Assembly (NCBI GenBank): GCA_903854305.1
Contig: CAINWC010000099.1
Location: forward strand, 1-11,415
Source of the DNA: an uncultured Pseudomonadota bacterium
Lineage (GTDB): Bacteria > Pseudomonadota > Gammaproteobacteria > Burkholderiales > Methylophilaceae
Length of the DNA: 11,415 nt
Reading direction: 5' to 3'
Shown piece by piece: positions 1-7,246 of the stretch. The translations under genes and the position numbers were made by a program. How positions within the stretch are numbered: position 1 is the stretch's first letter; each line of letters opens with the position of its first letter. The notes under the pieces are model-generated. The model had not been told where the DNA came from and did no database searches. It saw nothing but the letters and a program-made list of their open reading frames with translations.

Positions 1-417
1 AACAGTCAAACTTATATTAATGCACTGATTAAAAAGGAAATCGACCGAGGTATTCCAGCGGATCGCATTGTAATTGCAGGCTTTTCGCAAGGCGGTGCAA
101 TTGCACTTCATACCGCCTTACGTTATCCGAAAAAACTGGGCGGGATTTTAGCCTTATCAACTTATCTGCCTATTAAAACCAAACTCGCCGCTGAAGCTAA
201 TCCAGCAAATTCAGGCATTCCGATCTTTATGGCGCATGGCGTTTATGATGACGTGATTAGCTTAGATCTGTGTAAAATTTCTCTCGATGTATTACGCAGC
301 AATCATTTAGTAGTCAATTGGCATGAATACAATATGGCACATTCCGTCTGTGCAGAAGAGATTGTCGATATTCGAAGTTTTTTACAGAAGATTTTGCAAC
401 AGGATTTGGTAGAATAG
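1..417 (+). CDS. Carboxylesterase / acyl-protein thioesterase-like serine hydrolase, C-terminal part
   Basis: This is the last 138 codons of an alpha/beta hydrolase whose start lies before the window; frame 1 is open from base 1 to the TAG at 415-417. All three catalytic elements of the phospholipase/carboxylesterase family (APT1-like, PF02230) are visible. The nucleophile elbow is GFSQGG with Ser at visible residue 29, the acid is probably Asp83 in HGVYDD, and the base is His114 in the YNMAHSVCAEE segment. Family members are about 220 residues, so roughly the C-terminal 60 percent is present. These enzymes hydrolyse carboxyl or thioester bonds of small esters, lysophospholipids or acylated proteins in the cytoplasm; the substrate cannot be read from sequence. 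There is no signal peptide evidence because the N-terminus is missing. The gene ends 25 nt before the preferred xseB start, on the same strand, with no terminator between them. Confidence 0.9.
   Translation, partial: NSQTYINALIKKEIDRGIPADRIVIAGFSQGGAIALHTALRYPKKLGGILALSTYLPIKTKLAAEANPANSGIPIFMAHGVYDDVISLDLCKISLDVLRSNHLVVNWHEYNMAHSVCAEEIVDIRSFLQKILQQDLVE
407..415 (+). promoter_or_regulatory. Possible extended -10 promoter for xseB-ispA-dxs
   Basis: TGG followed by TAGAAT (410-415) matches an extended -10 element and lies across the stop of the carboxylesterase gene. No good -35 hexamer lies 17 bp upstream (GAAGAT at 387-392). Transcription would start near 422, too close to the TTG at 425 to serve it, which favours the ATG at 443 as the xseB start. 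This is weak, single-motif evidence; read-through from the carboxylesterase gene is equally possible. Confidence 0.25.
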
Positions 418-442
418 CGGCTTATTGAAATTAGTCCACTTT

Positions 443-715
443 ATGTCTGCAGCTACTACAAAAAAATCCTCAAAATCAACCGTTGAAGTTGATCCGCAAT
501 TACCGCCGACTTTTGAGCAGGCTTATGCTGAACTTGAAAGCATTGTAGCGCAAATGGAATCAGGTCAGATGCAGCTTGAGGACTCGCTAACAGCCTATAC
601 ACGAGGCAATTTCCTGTTGCAGTTTTGTCAAAAATTCCTCGCCGATGTTGAGCAGCAAGTACAAATTTTGAATGATAAAAACCAATTAGCCCCTTTTAAG
701 CCTGAGCATGACTAA
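443..715 (+). CDS. xseB: Exodeoxyribonuclease VII small subunit
   Basis: A 90-residue protein with the characteristic XseB core TFEQAYAELESIVAQMESG, followed by an L-x-x-S-L-x-x-Y segment and CQKFLADVEQQVQIL. This is a two-helix coiled coil that packs on the large subunit XseA. ExoVII is a cytoplasmic single-strand DNA exonuclease acting from both ends in repair and recombination. The frame could also open at TTG 425, adding six residues, but ATG 443 gives a normal family length and neither site has a strong Shine-Dalgarno. About 20 N-terminal residues rich in Ser, Lys and Thr precede the conserved core and are probably disordered. The gene overlaps ispA by 8 nt, the frequent xseB-ispA-dxs arrangement of proteobacteria. 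xseA is not in the window. Confidence 0.93.
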   Translation: MSAATTKKSSKSTVEVDPQLPPTFEQAYAELESIVAQMESGQMQLEDSLTAYTRGNFLLQFCQKFLADVEQQVQILNDKNQLAPFKPEHD

Positions 716-1631
716 TTTAAGCATGACCAAAAAAGCTGAGCTGGATTTTTCTGCCTGGGTACTCATTAAACAAGCGCGCATTGAACAAATGCTTGAGCAA
801 GCGCTTCCTGCTGCAAACCTAGCGCCAAATACACTACATAGCGCCATGCGCTACAGTGCGCTAGGCGGTGGCAAGCGCGTACGAGCCTTGCTGTGTTACG
901 CAGCGGCTGAGATGTGTGACACAAACATCACCATCGCCGACGCCGCAGCCAGCGCAGTTGAGCTGATTCACGCATACTCTTTAGTGCATGACGACATGCC
1001 ATGCATGGATGATGATGATCTTCGTCGTGGCAAGCCAAGCTGCCACAAACAATATGATGACGCGACAGCGCTGTTAGTTGGCGATGCATTGCAGAGCTTG
1101 GCGTTCGAGGCGTTATCTCAACCAATGCTATGCAACAACACTGGCCTACAAGCCAATCAACAAATTAGCATGTTAAATATTTTAGCCAAAGCCTCAGGCT
1201 CTACCGGCATGGCGGGTGGGCAAGCCATTGACTTAGCCTCTGTTGGAAAACCACTCACACAAGCCGAGCTTGAGTCCATGCATCACTTAAAAACAGGCGC
1301 CCTGATTCAAGCCGCTGTTTTGCTTGGTGCCGTGCGTGGCTCAACTACACAGATGGCTGCGGTACGTAGCTACGCAGCCAACATCGGCCTTGCGTTTCAG
1401 GTCGTGGATGATATTTTAGATGTTGAAGCAGACACGGCCACACTAGGTAAAACTGCAGGCAAAGACGCTAATAGCAACAAACCTACCTACGTGACGATTT
1501 TGGGTTTAGATCTTGCCAAGCAACATGCACAACAACTGTATGAAGATGCCATTACTACCCTTGCACCCTTTGGTGACAGTGCCCAGCGCTTGCGAGAATT
1601 GGCTGGTTTCATTATGCAACGTAGCTTTTAA
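708..1631 (+). CDS. ispA: Farnesyl diphosphate synthase (short-chain trans-polyprenyl synthase)
   Basis: A 307-residue class I polyprenyl synthase. The substrate-binding GGGKRVR is at about residues 53-59. The first Asp-rich motif, DDMPCMD (95-101), is of the DDxxxxD type typical of bacterial FPP synthases and is followed by RRGKP. The second, DDILD, is at 234-238 after FQ. It condenses IPP with DMAPP and then GPP to give farnesyl diphosphate, the precursor of quinone side chains and undecaprenyl carrier lipid. The chosen start overlaps xseB by 8 nt, suggesting translational coupling; an in-frame ATG five codons later (723) is a fair alternative, and neither has a clear Shine-Dalgarno. dxs begins 5 nt after the stop, so product and pathway entry are co-expressed. 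Farnesyl versus geranylgeranyl product length is inferred from family and context. Confidence 0.95.
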   Translation: MTNLSMTKKAELDFSAWVLIKQARIEQMLEQALPAANLAPNTLHSAMRYSALGGGKRVRALLCYAAAEMCDTNITIADAAASAVELIHAYSLVHDDMPCMDDDDLRRGKPSCHKQYDDATALLVGDALQSLAFEALSQPMLCNNTGLQANQQISMLNILAKASGSTGMAGGQAIDLASVGKPLTQAELESMHHLKTGALIQAAVLLGAVRGSTTQMAAVRSYAANIGLAFQVVDDILDVEADTATLGKTAGKDANSNKPTYVTILGLDLAKQHAQQLYEDAITTLAPFGDSAQRLRELAGFIMQRSF

Positions 1632-1636
1632 ACCTC

Positions 1637-3526
1637 ATGACACCATTACTCAATACCATTGATTCACCATTGCAACTGCGCCAGCTTGAGCGTAAACAGC
1701 TGGTTCAGCTTGCACAGGAGTTACGCTTATTTTTAATTGATAGCGTGGCCAAAACTGGCGGTCACTTAGCCTCTAATCTAGGTGTCGTAGAACTCACGAT
1801 TGCGCTGCATTATGTATTCAACACGCCTGACGATAGACTGGTTTGGGATGTTGGACACCAAACCTATCCGCATAAGATTCTCACTGGCCGACGTGAACAA
1901 ATGCAGTCATTACGCAAACCGAAAGGCATTGCCGGGTTTCCACGACGCTCTGAAAGTGAATACGATACATTTGGTACTGCGCATTCCAGCACTTCTATAT
2001 CGGCAGCGCTAGGTATGGCTGTTGCGGCACAAAAAGCTGGACTTGAAAGACGTGCGGTGGCGATTATTGGCGATGGCGCCATGACCGCAGGGATGGCCTT
2101 TGAGGCCTTAAACAATGCCGGCGATATGGATGCAAACTTGTTAGTGGTATTAAATGACAACGACATGAGCATTTCAAATAATGTCGGCGCGCTCAATAAC
2201 TATCTCACTAAATTACTCTCTAGCCGCTTTTATAATACGGTAAGAGCATCAGGTAAAAAAGTGCTTTCTGCCATGCCGCCGATGATGGAATTTGCCAAGC
2301 GTGCCGAAGAACATGTAAAAGGCATGGTATTGCCTGGCACATTGTTTGAAGAGTTCGGCTTTAATTATATCGGCCCAATTGACGGGCATGATTTAGATGC
2401 GCTCATAGATACTCTGCATAATATTAAACAACTTAAAGGCCCACAGTTTTTGCATATTGTGACGCAAAAGGGCAAAGGCTTTGAACCTGCAGAAGATGAT
2501 CCGAATAAGTTTCATGGGGTAGGCAAATTCGACCCCTTTAATGGTGATACAGTCATCAGCAACACCGCTACAAATATCCCTAAAAAAACCTATACCCAAG
2601 TATTTGGTGACTGGCTGGCAGATATGGCCGCGCTGGATGAACGTTTAATCGGCATTACGCCAGCCATGTGTGATGGCTCTGGTTTAAACGCATTTGCCGA
2701 AAAATATCCAGCCCGTTATTTTGATGTCGGCATTGCCGAGCAACATGCTTTGACTTTTGCAGCAGGCATGGCATGCGATGGCTTAAAACCCGTAATCGCC
2801 ATATACAGTACGTTTTTACAACGTGCTTACGATCAGTTGATACATGACATTGCTTTGCAAAACTTGTCAGTATTACTGGCTATTGACCGTGCTGGCTTAG
2901 TGGGTGCAGATGGCCCAACGCACGCTGGCAGTTTTGATTTAAGTTACTTAAGATGCATCCCTAACATTGTCATTATGGCACCAAGCGATGAAAATGAATG
3001 TCGACAAATGCTTTATACCGGCTTTCAATATAACGGCGTTGCAGCGGTGCGTTATCCACGCGGCAACGGTACTGGCGCAGTGATTGAACAAAAGATGCAG
3101 GCCATTCCAATGGGTACTGCTGAAATAAAACGCCCTATCACTAACACTCAATCTACACAGAAAATTGCAATTCTAAGCTTTGGCAGCATGCTTGCCGCCT
3201 GCTTGGAAGCTGGTGAAAAGTTAGATGCGACAGTCGTCAATATGCGTTTTGTCAAACCATTAGATCAAGCGCTTATTGAAAGCCTAGCCCAAGACCACAC
3301 ACTCATAGTCACAGTTGAAGAAAATTGTGTCATGGGCGGCGCAGGCTCTGCGGTGATGGAAGCATTGCAAGCCATACAAAATAAAAATAACCGCCTAATT
3401 AAAACGCTCTGCCTAGGCTTACCAGACCAATTTATTGAGCATGGCGTGCATGAAACTATGCTGGCTGAATGCGGTCTAGATTTTGAAGGGATTGCTTGCG
3501 CAATTGCGAAGGCAATAACCCAGTGA
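1637..3526 (+). CDS. dxs: 1-deoxy-D-xylulose-5-phosphate synthase
   Basis: A full-length 629-residue thiamine diphosphate enzyme that condenses pyruvate and glyceraldehyde 3-phosphate into DXP, the first and flux-controlling step of the MEP isoprenoid pathway; DXP also feeds thiamine and pyridoxal synthesis. Visible landmarks are the [14 protein letters not shown] segment (His43), [11 protein letters not shown] (His74, His79) and the ThDP/Mg site GDGAMT (145-150, Asp146) with Asn175 in LNDNDMS. Also present are the catalytic Glu368 in VGIAEQHA and the [15 protein letters not shown] segment (417-431) that opens the transketolase pyrimidine domain. The C-terminal transketolase domain covers about 490-620. 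It starts 5 nt after ispA with only a weak ribosome site, so coupling to ispA is likely. The last codons and the TGA stop also carry the -35 and extended -10 elements assigned to folE2. Confidence 0.97.
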   Translation: MTPLLNTIDSPLQLRQLERKQLVQLAQELRLFLIDSVAKTGGHLASNLGVVELTIALHYVFNTPDDRLVWDVGHQTYPHKILTGRREQMQSLRKPKGIAGFPRRSESEYDTFGTAHSSTSISAALGMAVAAQKAGLERRAVAIIGDGAMTAGMAFEALNNAGDMDANLLVVLNDNDMSISNNVGALNNYLTKLLSSRFYNTVRASGKKVLSAMPPMMEFAKRAEEHVKGMVLPGTLFEEFGFNYIGPIDGHDLDALIDTLHNIKQLKGPQFLHIVTQKGKGFEPAEDDPNKFHGVGKFDPFNGDTVISNTATNIPKKTYTQVFGDWLADMAALDERLIGITPAMCDGSGLNAFAEKYPARYFDVGIAEQHALTFAAGMACDGLKPVIAIYSTFLQRAYDQLIHDIALQNLSVLLAIDRAGLVGADGPTHAGSFDLSYLRCIPNIVIMAPSDENECRQMLYTGFQYNGVAAVRYPRGNGTGAVIEQKMQAIPMGTAEIKRPITNTQSTQKIAILSFGSMLAACLEAGEKLDATVVNMRFVKPLDQALIESLAQDHTLIVTVEENCVMGGAGSAVMEALQAIQNKNNRLIKTLCLGLPDQFIEHGVHETMLAECGLDFEGIACAIAKAITQ

Positions 3527-3570
3527 TATACTCAACTATAGCTTAACCCTCGGTAAATCAGGCAATTGCC
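3499..3570. repeat. Pair of 10-bp palindromes sharing GCAATTGC around the folE2 promoter
   Basis: CGCAATTGCG (3499-3508) and GGCAATTGCC (3561-3570) are each perfect 10-bp palindromes with the same 8-bp core. Their centres are 62 bp apart, close to six helical turns. The first overlaps the proposed -35 element, and the second falls in the leader just before the ATG. This could be an operator pair. A third copy of the core (TGCAATTGCA at 96-105) lies inside the carboxylesterase gene, so the core may simply be common in this genome. Confidence 0.35.
3504..3532 (+). promoter_or_regulatory. sigma70-type promoter for folE2
   Basis: TTGCGA (3504-3509) and TATACT (3527-3532) are separated by exactly 17 bp, and TGA directly before the -10 makes it an extended -10. 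That TGA is the dxs stop codon. The predicted start is near 3539, about 45 nt before the folE2 ATG. The gene therefore probably has independent transcription besides read-through from dxs. This is motif-based only. Confidence 0.55.
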
Positions 3571-3583
3571 CAACGGAAAAAAA

Positions 3584-4390
3584 ATGAACCAACCTACCAC
3601 GCTAAATACCATTGAAGACGTACAAAACACAGTTGATACCCGTCATCTTGCCATTGATAAAGTTGGCATTAAAGCGATTCGCCATCCAGTCATTGTTAAA
3701 GATAAATCTGGTGGCGAGCAACACACCGTTGCCATGTTCAATATGTATGTGCATTTGCCGCAACAATTCAAAGGCACACACATGTCACGTTTTGTTGAAA
3801 TCCTCAACATGAACGAGCATGCCATTTCAATTGAATCGTTTGAAACCATTTTGCGTGAAATGGTAAAACGTTTAGAGGCAGAATCTGGCCATGTAGAAAT
3901 GACTTTTCCCTATTTCGTTAACAAAGCCGCACCTATTTCAGGCGTAAAAAGCCTGTTAGATTATGAAGTCACGTTTATTGGCGCAATCAGTCACGACAAA
4001 TTTGAAATTACCGTCAAAGTATTAGTGCCCGTCACCAGCCTTTGCCCATGTAGTAAAAAAATATCAGATTACGGTGCGCATAATCAGCGATCACACGTCA
4101 CAGTGACCGCGCTTATCAATGAATTTATATGGATTGAAGATATTATTGACCTCGTAGAAAAACAAGCGTCATGCGAGCTTTATGGTTTGCTTAAACGCCC
4201 GGATGAAAAGTATGTCACTGAACGTGCTTATGACAATCCAAAGTTTGTTGAAGATATGGTGCGAGATGTTGCAGCCCAACTCAATGCAGAGAAACGTATT
4301 GTGGCGTATACCGTTGAAAGTGAAAACTTTGAGTCTATTCACAACCATTCAGCGTATGCTTTAATTGAGAATGACAAACGTAATAAGTAA
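3584..4390 (+). CDS. folE2: GTP cyclohydrolase IB (FolE2 type)
   Basis: A 268-residue protein of the FolE2/COG1469 family, which converts GTP to 7,8-dihydroneopterin triphosphate, the first step of folate (and queuosine-type pterin) synthesis. The T-fold enzyme is unrelated in sequence to FolE1 and can use metals other than zinc. The family motif [11 protein letters not shown] is at 148-158, with the presumed metal-binding Cys154 followed by GAHNQRSHV (His166). The [18 protein letters not shown] segment (196-213) is also typical. The frame extends to a TTG at 3566, but ATG 3584 is preferred because GGA lies just upstream (3575-3577) and it gives the usual length. The gap from dxs is 57 bp and holds a good promoter. 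No Zur-like box is apparent, so zinc control is not supported here. A strong terminator follows. Confidence 0.95.
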   Translation: MNQPTTLNTIEDVQNTVDTRHLAIDKVGIKAIRHPVIVKDKSGGEQHTVAMFNMYVHLPQQFKGTHMSRFVEILNMNEHAISIESFETILREMVKRLEAESGHVEMTFPYFVNKAAPISGVKSLLDYEVTFIGAISHDKFEITVKVLVPVTSLCPCSKKISDYGAHNQRSHVTVTALINEFIWIEDIIDLVEKQASCELYGLLKRPDEKYVTERAYDNPKFVEDMVRDVAAQLNAEKRIVAYTVESENFESIHNHSAYALIENDKRNK

Positions 4391-4415
4391 GCGCTAAACA
4401 ACGCTACTTACGTAC

Positions 4416-4445
4416 AAAAGCCACTTTAGTCAGTGGCTTTTTTTT
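4416..4445 (+). terminator. Rho-independent terminator after folE2
   Basis: A 10-bp perfect stem, AAAAGCCACT paired with AGTGGCTTTT around loop TTAGTC, runs into a tract of nine T (4438-4446 region). It begins 25 nt after the folE2 stop. Read on the other strand it has a shorter T run (four), so it may also back up termination of the converging kinase transcript. Confidence 0.9.
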
Positions 4446-4459
4446 ACGCTGTAAAATAT

Positions 4460-4475
4460 ATTGAGTCGACTCAAT
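4460..4475 (-). repeat. 16-bp perfect palindrome over the sensor-kinase stop codon
   Basis: ATTGAGTCGACTCAAT is a perfect 16-bp inverted repeat whose right half contains the TGA stop of the kinase gene (4471-4473). In the minus-strand transcript it could form a six-pair stem with a TCGA loop, followed by AUAUAUUUUA. That would be a weak intrinsic terminator for the regulator-kinase operon. A duplex protein-binding site is the alternative. Confidence 0.5.
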
Positions 4476-5898
4476 CCGCTAAAATATCACTTTCACGAAA
4501 AATTATTTTCACTGTCGTACCTATAGATTGTCGAGCATTCGTGTAGCCCAGTTCAACCCGTGCGTGATGTTGGTGTGCAATTTCACGTACGATAGCTAGG
4601 CCTAAACCACAACCGCTCTCAGCAGTGCCTAACACACGATAAAAACGTTCAAATACCTTTTGCTGCTCTTTCGTGGCAATACCTAACCCAGTATCTTGTA
4701 CAGATAAAACCACCTCGTGATTACTAACCACCAAACACACGGTGACCTTTGCGCCCGCCGGGTTATAGCGAATAGCATTATCGATTAGATTATTCAATAA
4801 CTCTTGCAATAACACCGCATTGCCACTAATTTTAAGATGTTGCAGTTGACAGCTAACGCCCAAATCAATATTTTTTTCTAAGGCTTTTGGTACCCAATCA
4901 GAGGTCACTTCATTAATCAGCGGCACCAGATCAATGGCCTCAAACAATTGCGCTTGATTCGCTTCCGGCTCAGCTCTGGCAAGACTTAGCAACTGATTTG
5001 CCAATCGCCCTAAATTATCACTACCCGCACTGATTTGTTTCAGCGCATGTTGCACGCTTGCCAAATCATGTTCACGCAACGCTGCTTCTGCCTGAATTTT
5101 AAGTCCGGCCAATGGCGTTTTAAGTTGATGCGCCGCATTGGCTAAAAAATGTCTACGCTCGCTGACCGCGCTTTTTTCTTTGATGATTAACTCATTCATG
5201 GTATTTAATAAGGGCTGTAATTCCTCAGGTGCATCGTGCGCTTCCAGCGGGTGCACATCTGAGGGCAGCCTTCTAGCAATTAAGTTCTTTAAATTTTCTA
5301 GTGAAACAAGACCACGCTTGATGCCCAAATTGACTAAAAGAATCACTAACAATATCAATACAATTTGTGGGATTAGCATGATTGCAATAATATCATGTGC
5401 CATTTTGTCGCGTTTGATTGTGGTTTCACCAATCAAAATAGTAGCGTTGCCTGTTGCTCTAGCGCCTTTATTCGCAGCAATACCAGATAACGGTAAATTA
5501 AAGGCCACTATGCGTAATAGCTTATTATTGAATTTAGCATCGTAATAAACATGCTTACCAGTAGTCGGCATCACTTTGGGTAAAGTAAAACTGTACTCCC
5601 CAAGTAAAACCTGATGATTTGGGTCTAGCACCTGATAGTAAATATAATCATCTTTGTCATACTCTAGTAAATTCAGTGCGCTGTCTGGCAAATCTACCAC
5701 CATTTTTCCGGCACTGACTTCCACCTCGTCCGCAAGTGCCAAGGCTATCCGAAACAATGCCCTATCATAAGCTAAGTTAGCAAAATGGTTGGCCAGATAG
5801 TAGGCCGATATAGTGGCTAGAAATAATAATGGTAACAGCAAAATCAGCAGCCAATTTAATAGCTTCTGCCGTATAGAGTTCGTTTTAATATGTATCAT
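4471..5898 (-). CDS. Two-component sensor histidine kinase, TctE/QseC-like
   Basis: A 475-residue inner-membrane kinase. TM1 is about residues 13-34 and TM2 about 169-191. Between them is a periplasmic domain (35-168) that resembles the 2CSK_N sensor domain of TctE-type kinases, for example in the segment MVVDLPDSALNLLEYDKDD. A short HAMP-like linker leads to the H-box RRHFLANAAHQLKTPL with phospho-acceptor His257. The ATPase follows: N-box ELLNNLIDNAIRY (366-378), G1 DTGLGI (402-407), F-box FERFYR (416-421) and G2 GCGLGLAIV (429-437). All catalytic landmarks are intact. It lies 18 nt downstream of the response regulator gene, so the two form one operon and should be partners. The ligand cannot be inferred; TctE relatives sense carboxylates, QseC relatives other cues. 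Confidence 0.93.
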   Translation of the reverse strand: MIHIKTNSIRQKLLNWLLILLLPLLFLATISAYYLANHFANLAYDRALFRIALALADEVEVSAGKMVVDLPDSALNLLEYDKDDYIYYQVLDPNHQVLLGEYSFTLPKVMPTTGKHVYYDAKFNNKLLRIVAFNLPLSGIAANKGARATGNATILIGETTIKRDKMAHDIIAIMLIPQIVLILLVILLVNLGIKRGLVSLENLKNLIARRLPSDVHPLEAHDAPEELQPLLNTMNELIIKEKSAVSERRHFLANAAHQLKTPLAGLKIQAEAALREHDLASVQHALKQISAGSDNLGRLANQLLSLARAEPEANQAQLFEAIDLVPLINEVTSDWVPKALEKNIDLGVSCQLQHLKISGNAVLLQELLNNLIDNAIRYNPAGAKVTVCLVVSNHEVVLSVQDTGLGIATKEQQKVFERFYRVLGTAESGCGLGLAIVREIAHQHHARVELGYTNARQSIGTTVKIIFRESDILAD

Positions 5899-5916
5899 CT
5901 GCTTAGTCTAACTTTA

Positions 5917-6603
5917 TCAATCGACTGGTTCCAGCTTAGCCAGCAAATATCCTAGCCCACGAATAGTTCGAATTTCAATACCAAATATGTTCAACTTTTT
6001 ACGCAGGCGCGACACGTTGACTTCAACCGCATTCTCACTCATTTCTTCATCCCAACTGCATAAATGCTCGAGTATTTTAGCCTTACTCACCACTTTTGTG
6101 GCTTTAAGCATTAACAACTCCAGCAAGGCAACTTCTCGCTGAGACAATGAAAGCGTGACGTTTTTAAACGAACACTGTCGATTACTGGTATCAAACACCA
6201 GATCGCCAAAACTTATTTTAGCGCTACCGCCAGAAACGCCGCGACGAATCAACGCACGCACTCGCGCCTCTAATTCATCCAGTTCAAAAGGCTTGGCTAA
6301 ATAATCATCCGCACCTAAATCCAGGCCTTTAACGCGATTTCTAGTGTCTTCTAGTGCAGTCAAAATCAATACCGGCGTTTTACTACCACGCGCTCGTAGC
6401 CGTTTTAACACTTCAAAACCATCAAGCTTAGGCAAGCCTAAATCCAGCACAATCACGTCATACTCTTGATAAGTGAGCAACTTATTGGCGCTATCACCAT
6501 CACTCATCACATCAACAGCATAGCCAGACTTGGTGAACGCGCGCTCAAGCCCGTCTTTTAAAATCAAATCATCTTCAACCAATAGTAATCGCAACTTGAC
6601 CAT
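5917..6603 (-). CDS. OmpR/PhoB-family response regulator, TctD/QseB/PmrA-like
   Basis: A 228-residue regulator with an N-terminal receiver domain (about 1-120) and a C-terminal winged helix (about 128-226). The acidic pocket is Glu10, Asp11 and Asp12; the phosphorylation site is Asp54 in VLDLGLP; Thr82 and Lys104 (AKPF) complete the switch residues. The DNA-binding domain ends with SENAVEVNVSRLRKKL and the IRTIRGLGYLL wing. The ATG at 6603 has a modest AAAGTGAG ribosome site. It is the first gene of the pair with the sensor kinase and is transcribed divergently from the Asr-like gene. The shared upstream region contains an 11-bp-spaced direct repeat suited to a dimer of this family, so autoregulation and control of the divergent gene are plausible. 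This is inferred, not shown. Confidence 0.94.
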   Translation of the reverse strand: MVKLRLLLVEDDLILKDGLERAFTKSGYAVDVMSDGDSANKLLTYQEYDVIVLDLGLPKLDGFEVLKRLRARGSKTPVLILTALEDTRNRVKGLDLGADDYLAKPFELDELEARVRALIRRGVSGGSAKISFGDLVFDTSNRQCSFKNVTLSLSQREVALLELLMLKATKVVSKAKILEHLCSWDEEMSENAVEVNVSRLRKKLNIFGIEIRTIRGLGYLLAKLEPVD

Positions 6604-6680
6604 CTCACTTTAGGTAATTTTCAATTAGGTAATAACACTGTACCAAAGTACCTATGCATTCTAACCAGTTTCACAACTAG

Positions 6681-6686
6681 ATTATA
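6681..6686 (-). promoter_or_regulatory. -10 box of the response regulator promoter
   Basis: On the minus strand a perfect TATAAT lies 78 bp before the regulator ATG. No consensus -35 is found at 16-18 bp (CATGAA or GCATGA). The direct repeat at 6710-6729 sits just upstream of the -35 position, centred about 45 bp before the predicted start. That is the layout of an activator-dependent promoter. Confidence 0.5.
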
Positions 6687-6709
6687 AAGTACATTTGAAA
6701 ATTTCATGC

Positions 6710-6729
6710 TGTCAGCTTAATGTCAGCTT
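6710..6729. promoter_or_regulatory. Direct-repeat operator, OmpR/PhoB-family type
   Basis: TGTCAGCTT occurs twice (6710-6718 and 6721-6729) separated by AA, giving an 11-bp period. OmpR-family regulators bind such repeats as tandem dimers. The first five bases match the TGTCA of Pho boxes, which also repeat at 11 bp, and the repeats can alternatively be read as CTTAAT-N5-CTTGCT, close to the PmrA-type half-site pattern. It lies between the divergent regulator and Asr-like genes, about 100 bp before the latter's ATG. The adjacent regulator is the obvious candidate, with PhoB a competitor. Confidence 0.55.
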
Positions 6730-6830
6730 GCTGCTGTAAATTACATTTCATGGTTGCAGATGTCGCTTTTAGCAGATCACAACCAAGTACAGTTTTTAAC
6801 AAACCCTACCTTTATTTTTTGGAGATTTAA

Positions 6831-7133
6831 ATGAACAAATTATTAGCTACACTTTTCGCTGGCGCATTTGCATTAACATTAGGTACTTCAGCATTTGCAG
6901 CTGACGCAGCAAAAACAGTTGAAGCGGTAAAAACAACTGCACCTAAAGCTGTTGAAGCTAAAAAAGTTGAAGCAACCAAAGCTGTAGAGCCAGCTAAAGT
7001 AGAAGCGCCTGCTGCTGCAGAACCAGCTAAAGCAGCCGCTCCTGCTGATGCAACGGCTAAACCAGCAAAAAAACATCACAGTAAACATCAAGCAAAAAAA
7101 GCTGCTGATGTAGCTGCACCAGAAGCTAAGTAA
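6831..7133 (+). CDS. Small secreted Ala/Lys-rich protein, Asr (acid-shock)-like
   Basis: A 100-residue protein with a clear Sec signal peptide: Lys3, a hydrophobic core at about residues 4-19, and cleavage expected after AFA (21-23). The mature 77 residues are low complexity, with about 28 Ala and 15 Lys, interleaved Val-Glu-Ala and Pro-Ala-Lys units, and a basic His/Lys cluster KKHHSKHQAKK (80-90). The mature chain has no aromatic residue and no Cys, Gly, Leu, Ile, Met, Arg or Asn. This style resembles Asr of enterobacteria, a periplasmic basic protein induced by acid, but similarity is compositional and homology is unproven. GGAG lies six bases before the ATG, a strong ribosome site. It is divergent from a two-component system, which may control it. 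A periplasmic buffering, chaperone or envelope-associated role is only a suggestion. Confidence 0.85.
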   Translation: MNKLLATLFAGAFALTLGTSAFAADAAKTVEAVKTTAPKAVEAKKVEATKAVEPAKVEAPAAAEPAKAAAPADATAKPAKKHHSKHQAKKAADVAAPEAK

Positions 7134-7192
7134 CTTTTAATACCGCACTCTTTTGATTTTAAGAGTACAAAAGTAAGCGTATATCCGCGTAT

Positions 7193-7220
7193 AAAAAGGG
7201 CAGATTAATCTGCCCCTTTT
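7193..7220. terminator. Bidirectional terminator between Asr-like and protease genes
   Basis: A GGGCAGA-TTAA-TCTGCCC stem-loop is flanked by A5 on the left and TTTT on the right, with one unpaired C. It therefore reads as an intrinsic terminator on both strands, suiting the convergent genes on either side. A weaker hairpin, ACTCTT paired with AAGAGT (7147-7166), precedes it on the plus strand. Confidence 0.85.
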
Positions 7221-7246
7221 AATTGTCTAAAACTAGCGATGACGCA

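Larger units (their letters stand above)
6604..6830. other. Divergent intergenic control region (227 bp)
   Basis: This is the longest gap in the window. It contains the minus-strand TATAAT box, the TGTCAGCTT direct repeat, an imperfect dyad TGTAAATTACA (6735-6745) just downstream of the repeat, and the ribosome site GGAG (6821-6824) of the Asr-like gene. No convincing plus-strand -10/-35 pair was found. No small ORF or RNA gene is evident. Confidence 0.5.

Noticed and set aside
425..442. TTG start extending xseB by six codons
   Set aside because: It falls almost at the predicted transcript start, has no Shine-Dalgarno, and the ATG at 443 already gives normal family length.
1864..2196. 110-codon minus-strand ORF inside dxs
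   Set aside because: It is antisense to the conserved ThDP-binding region of dxs and has no independent support.
3566..3583. TTG start extending folE2 by six codons
   Set aside because: The ATG at 3584 has GGA just upstream and gives the standard length; the extension is unlike family N-termini.
3527..3583. Zur box upstream of folE2
   Set aside because: FolE2 is often zinc-regulated, but no A/T-rich dyad of the Zur type is visible in this gap.
5138..5545. 135-codon plus-strand ORF inside the sensor kinase gene
   Set aside because: It lies wholly opposite the H-box and periplasmic coding region, which has intact family motifs; no domain is recognisable in the shadow frame.
6888..7091. 67-codon Phe/Cys/Ser-rich ORF on the minus strand inside the Asr-like gene
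   Set aside because: It is the mirror of the Ala/Lys codon repeats on the plus strand, with no ribosome site or recognisable motif.
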